A stretch of DNA of 64,000 nt from Pseudeuparius sepicola. Lineage: Eukaryota; Arthropoda; Insecta; Coleoptera; Anthribidae. The translations under genes were made by a program, and so were the position numbers. Location of the stretch: the NCBI GenBank assembly GCA_963920635.1, contig OY987298.1, positions 105,777,309-105,841,308 on the forward strand, given 5' to 3'. This document shows, piece by piece, positions 47,866 through 55,263 of the stretch. Positions within the stretch are counted from its first letter, which is position 1, and the number at the start of each line of letters is the position of its first letter. The notes below the pieces were generated by a model, which searched no databases, was not told where the DNA came from, and worked only from the letters and a program-made list of their open reading frames with translations.

Positions 47866-48264
47866 CTATGCTCCACCCTCAAGGATCTCTGCAAGTCTGA
47901 GAGATAGTAAGGATTGCATGCTCTTACCAGTTATTTTTAAATAATAATCTTCCATAGTTTTAACCAACTCTCTCAATTCATCGATCTTATCTTGGAAATT
48001 GTCTATCATTGTGTTGCGAATATGAAGATCGCATTCATCAGAATCCTGTTTAAGATTTGTGTAAAAATATTGTAATGTATGAATGACCCCCTCATCGACA
48101 TATTGTTTTGTGCTGGCATCGCTTTCATCGATCGGGTGATTAACGTTGCTCAGTCTGCGGTTGCTACAATCATAGTTTCCTTCTAGAGTCAAATTTAATG
48201 TGTAAACAGGTGGGCAAGACCTGCTCCTTGATTTCGAGGCACGTCCGAACTTGTTTAAGGACAT
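47866..48264 (-). CDS. fibre-like protein, paralogue 1
   Basis: 132 residues. It begins MSLNKFGRASKSRS. Residues about 35-57 carry NRRLSNVNHPIDESDASTKQ then YVD, a motif like that of trimeric phage tail fibres and collars (N-R-x-x-N-V...P....D-A..K.YVD). A probable coiled coil follows (LKQDSDECD.. to VKTMEDYYLK). It is a paralogue of the next gene upstream, 7 bases away. The likely role is an oligomeric surface or vertex appendage of the virion; this is inference from the motif. Confidence 0.65.
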   Translation of the reverse strand: MSLNKFGRASKSRSRSCPPVYTLNLTLEGNYDCSNRRLSNVNHPIDESDASTKQYVDEGVIHTLQYFYTNLKQDSDECDLHIRNTMIDNFQDKIDELRELVKTMEDYYLKITGKSMQSLLSLRLAEILEGGA

Positions 48265-48271
48265 CTTTTAA

Positions 48272-48634
48272 CTAACTTGAATGATCTATAGGGACAAATC
48301 TGTCTAATAATTTGGGATTTGGCCCGGACTGTTCACCAACCATTTTTAAATAACATTCTTCAACAATTTTAACAAATTTTCTTATTTCATCGATCTCTTT
48401 CTCCAAAGCGTCTTTCACGCTACTCTCAATATTAACATCATGTTGTTCGAGCGTGACGTTAAAAGTTTTGAATGCCTCATTCATTTGTTTGTCAACATAT
48501 TGCTTTGTCACAACATCATTGCTGCTAATCGGATAATTAACGTTGCACAGTCTGCGGGTTTTCAAATCATAATCCCCGTCATTCAACGAGTAAGGAATAG
48601 TCCTTGAAACACTTCCGAACTTGTTTAAAGGCAT
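48272..48634 (-). CDS. fibre-like protein, paralogue 2
   Basis: 120 residues, starting MPLNKFGSVSRT. TRRLCNVNYPISSNDVVTKQ followed by YVD matches the core motif of paralogue 1, and a coiled-coil-like segment follows with a conserved VKIVEECYLKM (VKTMEDYYLKI in paralogue 1). The two genes are tandem duplicates that have diverged strongly outside the motif, so the duplication is old. They lie between the DUF8207-like gene and the integrase. Confidence 0.65.
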   Translation of the reverse strand: MPLNKFGSVSRTIPYSLNDGDYDLKTRRLCNVNYPISSNDVVTKQYVDKQMNEAFKTFNVTLEQHDVNIESSVKDALEKEIDEIRKFVKIVEECYLKMVGEQSGPNPKLLDRFVPIDHSS

Positions 48635-48647
48635 CTTATAAATAACG

Positions 48648-49553
48648 TTAGAGAATAATTTTTGCTTCTTTCAATTCATTGATTATTGCTGTTATTTCGT
48701 TTTCGTGGGAAGTATTTCCGGCATCTTTTGATGCTATTAATAACCTTAACCTGTCCACAAGTTCATTAGGATCATCCCAGTAAACATATTCCACAGGTTT
48801 TGTGTTATACTTAAGATGCATGCCAGAACCCTTTACAGGTGTGGAGGTAGCCACCGGGCCCTTCATAAGAGGTTTAATAATATTAGAATACTTATTTTTG
48901 TAGCTATGTTTTAATCGTCCGTTTGAAGTAAGATGAGCACCAGTGAGATTTAAAATATCTCTGTAACTTTTCAAATCATCATCAGTACCTTCTGGATTAT
49001 TATAGAAAATTAGCTGGTAGAGACCATCAGTTCCCGCGAATCGGCTATTGTTGATGATTATATCACCAGACGTTTTTTCAAAATCGATATATTTATTTCC
49101 TAGCATCCATACTGATTTAGTTTCGTCATACTTAGGACCATATGTCCTATCGATTTTAAGTGAATTAGCCATAAAGTCTGTTATACATGGTATAGATACT
49201 TTAGGATACACAGTATCAAAATGCCTGTACACTTTGTCAATTCCTTTCTCAACATCATTTAACGTTTCATTCATTTCTCCTAAAAGTGCAATTGGACTTT
49301 TCAACGACTCGCGCCACTTTTCCATAAATGATTCAACTTTTGGTTCAACTTTCGGTTTTACTTCCGGTTTTAATTCTTGCTTAACTTGTAAATTTGCTAG
49401 AGAGCTTGTCACAGGTTTGAAAATTTTTTGTAAAGTTTCATTCTCATCAAATTTCCCTATTTTTAAGGCGGTGTATTTTTTTCTAATCGTTCGAGCTAGT
49501 TCACTGATTTTCTTTGCGCGCTGCGCTTCTTGAATCTGTTCTTGCATCGACAT
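48648..49553 (-). CDS. DUF8207-like Polinton protein
   Basis: The frame opens at 49,586 with an ATG overlapping the ATPase stop (ATGA), but the second ATG at 49,553 (MSMQEQIQEAQRAKK) looks a more natural start; this gives about 301 residues. There is a Lys/Glu/Pro-rich linker (LKPEVKPKVEPKVES), a helical segment, and then a globular part with FAGTDGLYQLIFYNNPEGTD, YRDILNLTGAHLTSNGRLK and a C-terminal YVYWDDPNELVDRLRLLIAS. The TDGLYQLI..NP..YRDIL..TGAHL block matches what I recall as DUF8207, common in arthropod transposon/virus-derived proteins. Function unknown. Confidence 0.65.
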   Translation of the reverse strand: MSMQEQIQEAQRAKKISELARTIRKKYTALKIGKFDENETLQKIFKPVTSSLANLQVKQELKPEVKPKVEPKVESFMEKWRESLKSPIALLGEMNETLNDVEKGIDKVYRHFDTVYPKVSIPCITDFMANSLKIDRTYGPKYDETKSVWMLGNKYIDFEKTSGDIIINNSRFAGTDGLYQLIFYNNPEGTDDDLKSYRDILNLTGAHLTSNGRLKHSYKNKYSNIIKPLMKGPVATSTPVKGSGMHLKYNTKPVEYVYWDDPNELVDRLRLLIASKDAGNTSHENEITAIINELKEAKIIL

Positions 49554-49582
49554 CTCGATTAATAATAAGCGTATTGTGCTTC

Positions 49583-50263
49583 TCATAACTTTATATACCT
49601 ATCAAAACCTATTCTATAGCGTCCCTCATTCATATTGAAATCTTTAACAATAACTAGAGTTCCAAAATTATCATTCCAACAAAGCGAGCAGAGATTCTTG
49701 AAATCACCGTATGAGATGTCTGGTGATACGTGCTCTTCATAAATATGTCTAAGGTTTACCTCATCTTGTTTAAACAAAACGATTACATTACAATTGTCTC
49801 GTATTAATTGCTTAGGTATTTTTGAATATGTCTGGCAGAGATATGCAGCATCTATATTTTTATGACGACCCATGGAGTAATATTCTCTAATTTTTTCCTG
49901 TGTCCCACAAGCCACATCATCGAAAATAAAAATTGAATTTTCTCTAGCCTCTGTTGGTGCAATGACGTCATCGTTTGAGCTAAATGGAAAATATCCAACA
50001 CATTTTGCTTCTTTAGGCACGTCTTGTAGTAACTGATATTTAGGTTGGTATAGAGATTTACTGTAAAGGTAGATGTTCTTAAATTTTAAGCCATTCTCGT
50101 TGAATATTAAACTAAGCAGACTGTTTGTTTTACCACAACCGCTAGGACCGCAAAATATTGCTCTAATTGAATTTGGTAAGAGTACGCCATGTTTAGATTT
50201 CTCACTTCGAGCAAAATCTAGATTTTCGATTGGTAGAGATAGTTGATGTGATTCGATACGCAT
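49583..50263 (-). CDS. FtsK/HerA-type packaging ATPase
   Basis: The open frame starts at 50,302, but TATATA sits at 50,301-50,306 on that ATG, so the transcript must begin further in; the ATG at 50,263 (MRIESHQLSL) is preferred, giving 226 residues. Walker A is GPSGCGKT (residues 39-46 from that start) and Walker B is SIFIFDDV (Asp115/Asp116). QTYSKIP and IRDNCNVIVLFKQD follow, typical of the A32-like packaging ATPases of Polintons, adintoviruses and NCLDVs. It would translocate DNA into the capsid. It appears intact. Confidence 0.9.
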   Translation of the reverse strand: MRIESHQLSLPIENLDFARSEKSKHGVLLPNSIRAIFCGPSGCGKTNSLLSLIFNENGLKFKNIYLYSKSLYQPKYQLLQDVPKEAKCVGYFPFSSNDDVIAPTEARENSIFIFDDVACGTQEKIREYYSMGRHKNIDAAYLCQTYSKIPKQLIRDNCNVIVLFKQDEVNLRHIYEEHVSPDISYGDFKNLCSLCWNDNFGTLVIVKDFNMNEGRYRIGFDRYIKL

Positions 50264-50300
50264 CTTGTATACATCTAATAAGATAGCGTATGCTTGATGC

Positions 50301-50306
50301 ATATAT
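50301..50306 (-). promoter_or_regulatory. TATA box of the ATPase gene
   Basis: TATATA immediately upstream of, and overlapping, the first in-frame ATG. This argues for initiation at the downstream ATG at 50,263. Confidence 0.6.
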
Positions 50307-50378
50307 ACCTATCGGGATGTAAATAATAAACAGTTTTTCGATTAAGAATATTTATTTTCTACAACTATTACAATACAT

Positions 50379-50801
50379 TTAAGGCATGTAAGCTCGAATC
50401 TTCTGCTGCACAATACTCCTACACAGCGGGCACTTCTCCATGGAGTTTGCACAACTCATACAGCATGCCAAATGTCCACATGGAACCAGCAAGACTTCTA
50501 TGTTTCTGCAGTAGCATATTATACATAAAAAGTCTGGATTGGTGTTATTTACTTTTTCAGGTGGGATGTCCACAGGCTTGATTTCACCTTTAATAAATGG
50601 ACAACTGGGACTCCAGCTAGCATGGTCTTGCCATGGATCATCATCCTTTTCCCATTTATATCCTTCAATATTGCAAAATGGACACCGGACAACATCTTCG
50701 TAATTCGTATAAAAAAATCCTGCTCGGGCAAGCTTCTCTGATGATAGGGGGCTTGACCAGTTTTCAAACGTTCTTATAAGACTCTCGTAATTATGCTCCA
50801 T
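50379..50801 (-). CDS. iap: inhibitor-of-apoptosis protein (one BIR plus RING)
   Basis: 140 residues. The BIR domain has RTFENWSSPLSSEKLARAGF then C40-x2-C43-x16-H60-x6-C67. The RING finger has C93-x2-C96-x11-C108-x-H110-x3-C114-x2-C117-x6-C124-x2-C127, ending KIRAYMP. All zinc ligands are present. IAPs with BIR and RING domains bind caspases or their antagonists and act as ubiquitin ligases; baculoviruses and entomopoxviruses carry comparable genes. This one has a single BIR and is short. Its first 28 bases overlap the end of the membrane-protein gene, and an AATAAA follows the stop near 50,350. It was probably captured from an insect host. Confidence 0.92.
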   Translation of the reverse strand: MEHNYESLIRTFENWSSPLSSEKLARAGFFYTNYEDVVRCPFCNIEGYKWEKDDDPWQDHASWSPSCPFIKGEIKPVDIPPEKVNNTNPDFLCIICYCRNIEVLLVPCGHLACCMSCANSMEKCPLCRSIVQQKIRAYMP

Positions 50802-51199
50802 CGCTCATTCAGTAATACTCTTACTATTTCAATAAATAATTTTGCTACTAGCAATGAAGAACATATAGTAATGTAGTAAATTAGTGGCACGAAAGCGAGG
50901 TCTTTTATATGTTGTTCTTGACTGAGGTCTCTGGGTGTGGCCATTGTGGGCGTGGTGGAAGGTGGGACCTCCCTCCACACACTTTCAGCAATCGTATGAT
51001 TTTGGAATACTGCTCGAAGTTTAAACTGAGTAGCATTTTTAGGCAGTCTTGCTACCGAAATTTTTTCAACTACCGTTTTAAATGGGAAACATCTTTTATC
51101 CTGTTCGCAAATAGATACCTTAGCATCTTCAGGGTTGTAAATATAGAACACATTATTTATTAATGAGAACAAAATAATGTGACCCAAACTCAGCAACAT
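50774..51199 (-). CDS. small secreted/membrane protein of Polinton
   Basis: 141 residues. The N-terminal hydrophobic stretch (LLSLGHIILFSLINNVFYIY) looks like a signal peptide. Then come a Cys-containing ectodomain (C-x6-C: CEQDKRC) and two N-glycosylation sequons (NAT, NHT). A C-terminal transmembrane segment follows (LAFVPLIYYITICSSLLVAK). The layout is type I membrane protein-like. No family recognised. A TATAAAAG-type box lies about 35 bases upstream (51,234-51,244). It could be a virion membrane or host-surface protein; this is not demonstrated. Confidence 0.55.
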   Translation of the reverse strand: MLLSLGHIILFSLINNVFYIYNPEDAKVSICEQDKRCFPFKTVVEKISVARLPKNATQFKLRAVFQNHTIAESVWREVPPSTTPTMATPRDLSQEQHIKDLAFVPLIYYITICSSLLVAKLFIEIVRVLLNERWSIITRVL

Positions 51200-51249
51200 C
51201 TTGATTATAATTGAAATGTATCAGTAAATGTTCTTTTATATATACGGAT

Positions 51250-52451
51250 CTACATTAAATCTCGTACAGTTTCACTTAAAAGTAAATACTCCATGGTACA
51301 GTCATGCACAATTATGCAGTAGGCTCGAGTTCTATCAGGAAATCCATCACTATTTTCTATGTCCAACTTAACATCAACAGTCAATTACAAACAGGGTTGC
51401 ATTATTTTTGTAATCTGCATAGCTAAGTAGCGGGCGACTCTCCATTGCATTCATGTAACTCGGATAAAATTACACATAGTTGTGATAGGCCTCCAAAAAG
51501 TCGTTAGCAGCAAAATTCAATCTCTGACGTTCGAATGGAAAATATTCACCGTTTACAATTAATCTTACATCAGTCGCATCTATGTGATCAAATGACGTGG
51601 GATTTTTTTTTAGAATTATCATTGCGATCAGTCTGAAATCCAACTATGACGTACCGAGGAGTTGACGCGGCTGCTGACGATTTTACGGCCCATATTTCTC
51701 TTTGGGAGTTTACAGTAAGATTTGGCAATTCATGTAGCTCCCATTTGCGGAACGCCATTATAATTGGACGCTCAATTTTTATAGATTTAAGCAGATCCAA
51801 TCTAATGATATCATTCGGCTGAATATGTTTAACCTTTAATTCAATGTTGGAAATTGTTATTTCTGCAGTTATGGCAGGATCTGGTCTTGCAGCGTCTTGG
51901 GTTAGTAATAAGGCATTGTTATCATTTCGAGCTCGTATTAGTCTCACTGTTTGTTTACCACAAATTGCCATCTGATAATCGTTGAATATTCCAAACAGAT
52001 GTTTTAGCGGTATTCTTACATTGAATGTTCCATCATTGTTAACAGCAAAAGATTTATTAACCCCAACCCAGCTTGCTGTTGACATGCATTTTTCGTCATT
52101 AGCAGTATAGCAAAGATACGATCTGATCGTACTCACAATTCCGGGGTTTCTCACTACTTCTACTTCCTTGCCATTTAGTTCATAAGAAATTGAATCGAAT
52201 AGAAATGCGGCACCGTTGTTGGCTAGTTTGCATTGTCCAGCACCGGTTTTCTTAGCCACTGTACCTTTGACAAAAATCGACGCATCGTACATCAACAACC
52301 ATGCATCACCCTGATTAATGGTTATTTCCACAGTATCATTATTCCTAAATGACTTTACAAATGGGTAATAGGTGCGCTTCTCTAAACGTTGAATAGATTC
52401 ATCATAGGTTGGGGTGCGATGCACATTAAACACTTGAGGTGTTAGGGACAT
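51250..52451 (-). pseudogene. major capsid protein (double jelly-roll), C-terminally broken
   Basis: The open part (52,451 to 51,588, first ATG MSLTPQVFNV) carries the N-terminal half: YDESIQRLEKRTYYPFVKSF, GDAWLLMYDASIFVKG, ISYELNGKEVE and the linker LDLLKSIKIERPIIMAFRKW, then VGFQTDRN. This is the Polinton hexon-like pattern. After a nine-A run (51,603-51,611 on plus) the frame shifts and stops. Related coding sequence continues in another frame (VNGEYFPFERQRLNF). It is interrupted by TAA at 51,470-51,472 and shifts again near 51,375 with an apparent small deletion. It ends near 51,250. At least three lesions affect the second jelly roll, so no normal capsid protein can be made from this copy. 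Confidence 0.85.
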
Positions 52452-52647
52452 AGCCAAGTGCTTTCAAAAATTCTTGATTTTCCAACGAGAGACGATCTGC
52501 ACTCTTCGGTGAAATATCTTTTAAAAATTGTTGATTTTCCAACGAGAGACAATCTGCACTCTTCGGTGAAATATTTGTTAGTGAATTTTTGGAGCATTGT
52601 GATTGCCTTTTATACGGTTGATATCTGTCATCAAAAACCAAAACCAT
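52426..52647 (-). CDS. small Polinton protein with duplicated LSLEN-x2-FLK motif
   Basis: The likely start is the ATG at 52,647 (MVLVFDDRYQPY), giving 73 residues. It contains a tandem 19-residue repeat, ISPKSADCLSLENQQFLKD and ISPKSADRLSLENQEFLK, encoded by a 57-base direct repeat at about 52,470-52,577. The C-terminus is ALGYVPNTSSV. An LxxEN..FLKxLG motif is one I associate with small proteins of arthropod Polintons, possibly capsid-associated. It overlaps the start of the major capsid gene by about 26 bases. Confidence 0.5.
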   Translation of the reverse strand: MVLVFDDRYQPYKRQSQCSKNSLTNISPKSADCLSLENQQFLKDISPKSADRLSLENQEFLKALGYVPNTSSV

Positions 52648-52660
52648 TTTCACAAAAATT

Positions 52661-53371
52661 TCATACACGCTTCAACTCCAACCGTACAATTATTTCCTCA
52701 CCTCTAAAATTTACAGGTTGAGAGTTCTGATCGAGAATATTTACAGTCAAATTATTAATCTCACGCTTTGCAACTGGCATGTACACCAGATTTTTCGGAG
52801 ACTCGTCTATAGCGTAACCAGGATCGCTGCTAACTGCAAACTCGTAAATCGTATGAGTTGGTTGATTTTTATAGTATGCTCCAGATGTTACGTTACAATC
52901 TATATGTATAGTTCTGACCTTCACGATATTTACAGATATATCAGAAGTATGTAATTGTCCAGACTCTAATAGACTAGGAGAAAATCCTAACACATGAGCA
53001 ATAGAGTCTGTTGGTAGAAAATCTACTGTATATTTATCACTGTAAATTTCACACTTTAAAGTACTGTTATTGGCTTTTATTGAAATTGGATTTTTCTGAT
53101 CAGACTCCTCCTTTCTTAAAGCGCCAACTATGTACTTTTCTAGGGCCTCAATTTCGTACGAGCCTGTGGGGATTACTAAACATTTGCGATACCCATCAGC
53201 ATTTATATAATAAAATTTGTTGACACCAACATCTATATTGGGTATACTGTTATATGTGTGAAATCCTAGCAGGACCAAACCATACTCAAAATCTGATTCT
53301 AAATGTATAGGAATATTAAAGTCAATAGACAGTGTGGAAGTAAATCCGTGTAGTGTGAACAACAGCGACAT
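52661..53371 (-). CDS. minor capsid (penton-like, single jelly-roll) protein
   Basis: 236 residues, with an intact frame. It opens MSLLFTLHGFTSTLSIDFNI, has YGLVLLGFHTYNSIPNI, a VDFLPTDSIAHVLGFSPSLL segment, and ends NILDQNSQPVNFRGEEIIVR LELK. The D-x-G/N-x-xVNFRGE(E) ending and GF..YNSIPNI block are typical of Polinton minor capsid (penton) proteins. A TATAAAAG-type box lies about 30 bases upstream (53,400-53,407). It would form the vertices of the virion. No lesion is visible. Confidence 0.8.
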   Translation of the reverse strand: MSLLFTLHGFTSTLSIDFNIPIHLESDFEYGLVLLGFHTYNSIPNIDVGVNKFYYINADGYRKCLVIPTGSYEIEALEKYIVGALRKEESDQKNPISIKANNSTLKCEIYSDKYTVDFLPTDSIAHVLGFSPSLLESGQLHTSDISVNIVKVRTIHIDCNVTSGAYYKNQPTHTIYEFAVSSDPGYAIDESPKNLVYMPVAKREINNLTVNILDQNSQPVNFRGEEIIVRLELKRV

Positions 53372-53510
53372 AATTGATGAATTCTCTCCTCAACTACCCC
53401 TTTTATAGAAAAACTTGAAAACTGTTATTGTTATTGTCTAATTGGTATTCAGAATATTTTCGGCGACTTTTGGGAACAAATTAAACACACTTCATATTTT
53501 GAAATTTTAT

Positions 53511-53961
53511 TTAGTTTCTTAGGAAGCTTAGACACAAATGACCACAGTTCATCTCGTTATAGTTTTGATAAGAATTGTTGTTATATTCAACTTCAACCTC
53601 ATTTCCCAAATATCTGATGAGTTCTTTTGGCGGTTTCAGGTTGCCAAAGCTGTCGAAATACTCGCATTTTCTTCCTCTCTTGCGATATGCCACCCAATGA
53701 GACCCGGAGTTCCTCTGCACATCCAAATTTAAAATGGCCGACTCATTTTTTCTCGGTTTTTTTAGGTAGTGTATCTCTCATATACACACCTCTAAAGTAA
53801 GGAATTCCATCGGCATATTTAAGTAAATCTAGGTTGGATAAAGGTCTGTTGGGCGGCTTCAATAGTTTTTTTTTCTTTAAAAAAAGACCGAACCCACGTT
53901 TATTTTTCCGCAAATAGAGTCCAGAACCGACGATCTTCATAGATTGCTTTCCATTCTCCAT
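53511..53961 (-). pseudogene. adenain-like cysteine protease (C5), frameshifted
   Basis: The N-terminal part lies in the frame ending at 53,743 (PLSNLDLLKYADGIPYFRGV then YMRDTLPKK). The C-terminal part lies in another frame ending at 53,511 and carries the catalytic His (GSHWVAY), acidic residue (EYFDSFG) and Cys (NCGHLCL). The shift falls at a seven-A run (53,757-53,763 on plus, T7) between the two parts. Such proteases mature capsid precursors in Polintons and adenoviruses. A one-base indel in a homopolymer can be a real mutation or an assembly error. Its own initiator is unclear, because the N-terminal frame is fused in frame to the tail of the upstream PLA2 protein. Confidence 0.8.
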
Positions 53962-54627
53962 AAGCTTTTTTGTATTATTTACGTCAATTATTGTTTTGGC
54001 TATACTGCTAGCCCCTCAGGCTATAGAACCAAGGGCCCCTAAAGCAGCCAGTATAGGCAGAAGCGGGAGAAAACCTCCTTTCTTTTCTTCAAAGGGAATA
54101 ATTCTAGGTATTCTTAGTTTACTTTTTCCACCCGCTTTTTTTATGTGCACGCGTGCTGCTCTCACGGCTGCTAACGATGATTTTTTCAATTTTTTTAGAT
54201 CATTCAACTCATTGTTAGTAAAAGATTTCTTTAGGGCTTTTTCAACCTTCTTTACAATATCTCTTCTAAACAAAAATGGGCGTTTCATACCCATACCCAA
54301 TTTCCTTTTAACTTTCATTGCACTCGTAACGAACCAGGCAGCTGTTTTCTCACCAAATTTGGCGTCTCTTGATTTGACTCTATCCCAAGCCCGATTTTCC
54401 AGTTCCCAATCTGCCTTGCGTCGTTCTTCTAATGATTTGTTTTTACTGTATGCAACATCATGAATTAAGCAAGATTCATCCAACTTGTTTATGCCAGTAT
54501 CACCCCTAGAAAGACGTTTTTCTAATTTAGTACCAGGGCCACAATACTGGTATCCCGGAAAATGTAACTCGATCGGTAATTTGTCAATTAATGTGTTCAA
54601 CACTCCACCCCCTTTAACAACCAGCAT
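53873..54627 (-). pseudogene. PLA2 / pVI-like virion protein, interrupted by a stop
   Basis: The open part (54,627-54,016, 203 residues) has a phospholipase A2 core: calcium loop YQYCGPGTKL (residues 26-35), then D50 and the catalytic H56-D57-x2-Y60 (CLIHDVAY), as in parvovirus VP1u and Polinton PLA2. A basic region follows, then a hydrophobic KKGGFLPLLPILAALGALGS segment resembling adenoviral pVI/pX-type membrane-active proteins. TGA at 54,016-54,018 ends it. The same frame then continues for about 48 codons (GASSIAKTIID, then GSGLYLRKNKRGFGLFLKK), which looks like the lost normal C-terminus. TATATAA at 54,661-54,667 is the promoter. The remaining PLA2 domain itself is intact. Confidence 0.8.
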
Positions 54628-54660
54628 TGGATTGACACAGGTTTATTCAATCACACCCTC

Positions 54661-54667
54661 TTATATA
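54661..54667 (-). promoter_or_regulatory. TATA box of the PLA2 gene
   Basis: TATATAA (in CCCTATATAAGAG on the minus strand), 34 bases before the ATG at 54,627. It sits just inside the right TIR boundary. Confidence 0.6.
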
Positions 54668-54673
54668 GGGAAA

Positions 54674-55257
54674 TAAAAAACACACAAACAAATAATATTT
54701 TTTATTTTCACAACTTTACATTTCTAAACTTTTTAGTTAGTTCATACATAATAATCAAGCGTCTCAGCTCTTCGAGTGCCTCCATATATCGCCGCAGTCT
54801 CTCGCTCATGCTTCAGAAAATATAATATTTGTAGTCTTGCCGACGGGCCCCAAGCTTGTTAAAAAATACCTTTTGTCACCATTCAATTCGTCAATTCGCT
54901 CTTGAGTTAATTGCTCCGTAAAACGCTGAGGCAGGATGGTCTTGAAGTCGGCAAATTCCACCACTACCTTTTCCCCAAACTTGGTATTTATTCTCTTAAA
55001 ACACTGGATCTCAAATTTTTTATTTACTTCCAAATCTCGAACATTCACCAGATTTTTCACCAGCAAATTGTTTAAACTATTTAAGAAGGACATGTTGTAA
55101 ATGATCTGCGTGTCTGATGAGATCTTAGTTGAACCTCTCCTATATAGCTGTTTCAATAGGAGTGGGGAGAGAGTGGGGAGACGGGCAAAACCTAGGAGAG
55201 TACCAGACCAGACAGGTTTCGACAAGTCTGGTCTGGTGCTCTCTTAGTATCTCTACT
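54674..55257 (-). repeat. Polinton right terminal inverted repeat (584 bp)
   Basis: Reverse complement of 37,855-38,430. By eye the two are identical apart from 8 bases missing on the left. It ends exactly before the CGTGCT duplication at 55,258. Confidence 0.95.
54806..55093 (-). CDS. TIR-encoded small protein, intact copy (possible OB-fold/ssDNA-binding type)
   Basis: 95 residues from the ATG at 55,093 (MSFLNSLNNLLVKNL), with TATATA 48 bases upstream. The core VNKKFEIQCFKRINTKFGEK then VVVEFADFKTILPQRF has alternating strands of the kind seen in small OB-like domains, and it resembles short proteins found in other arthropod TEs/viruses. Function is inference. The frame is open to 54,806. 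The left TIR holds a frameshifted copy. A gene wholly within a TIR is present twice, so it can be preserved or repaired by copying between ends. Confidence 0.6.
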   Translation of the reverse strand: MSFLNSLNNLLVKNLVNVRDLEVNKKFEIQCFKRINTKFGEKVVVEFADFKTILPQRFTEQLTQERIDELNGDKRYFLTSLGPVGKTTNIIFSEA

Positions 55258-55263
55258 CGTGCT
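55258..55263 (+). repeat. target-site duplication, right copy
   Basis: CGTGCT, identical to 37,849-37,854. Confidence 0.95.

Larger units (their letters stand above)
37855..55257. mobile_element. complete Maverick/Polinton (adintovirus-like) element, 17,403 bp
   Basis: The termini are AGTAGAGATACTAAG and its reverse complement, flanked by CGTGCT duplications. The TIRs are 576 and 584 bp. Gene content is the Polinton set: PolB, integrase with chromodomain, FtsK/HerA-type ATPase, adenain-type protease, and double- and single-jelly-roll capsid proteins, plus accessory genes. PolB and the CHHC gene face the minus-strand block, converging at about 46,231-46,288. Rightward genes are a nuclease homologue, PolB and the CHHC gene; leftward genes are the virion and integration set. 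Most genes have a TATA box 30-65 bases before their ATG. Polintons are self-synthesising transposons that can resemble viruses; capsid-building capacity here is impaired (see the individual genes). Confidence 0.97.

Noticed and set aside
49048..49533. 161-codon plus-strand open frame
   Set aside because: It is antisense to the DUF8207-like gene, which has coherent family blocks; the plus translation is low-complexity Ser/Phe-rich.
53996..54463. 155-codon plus-strand open frame
   Set aside because: It is antisense to the PLA2 gene, whose catalytic motifs are unmistakable.
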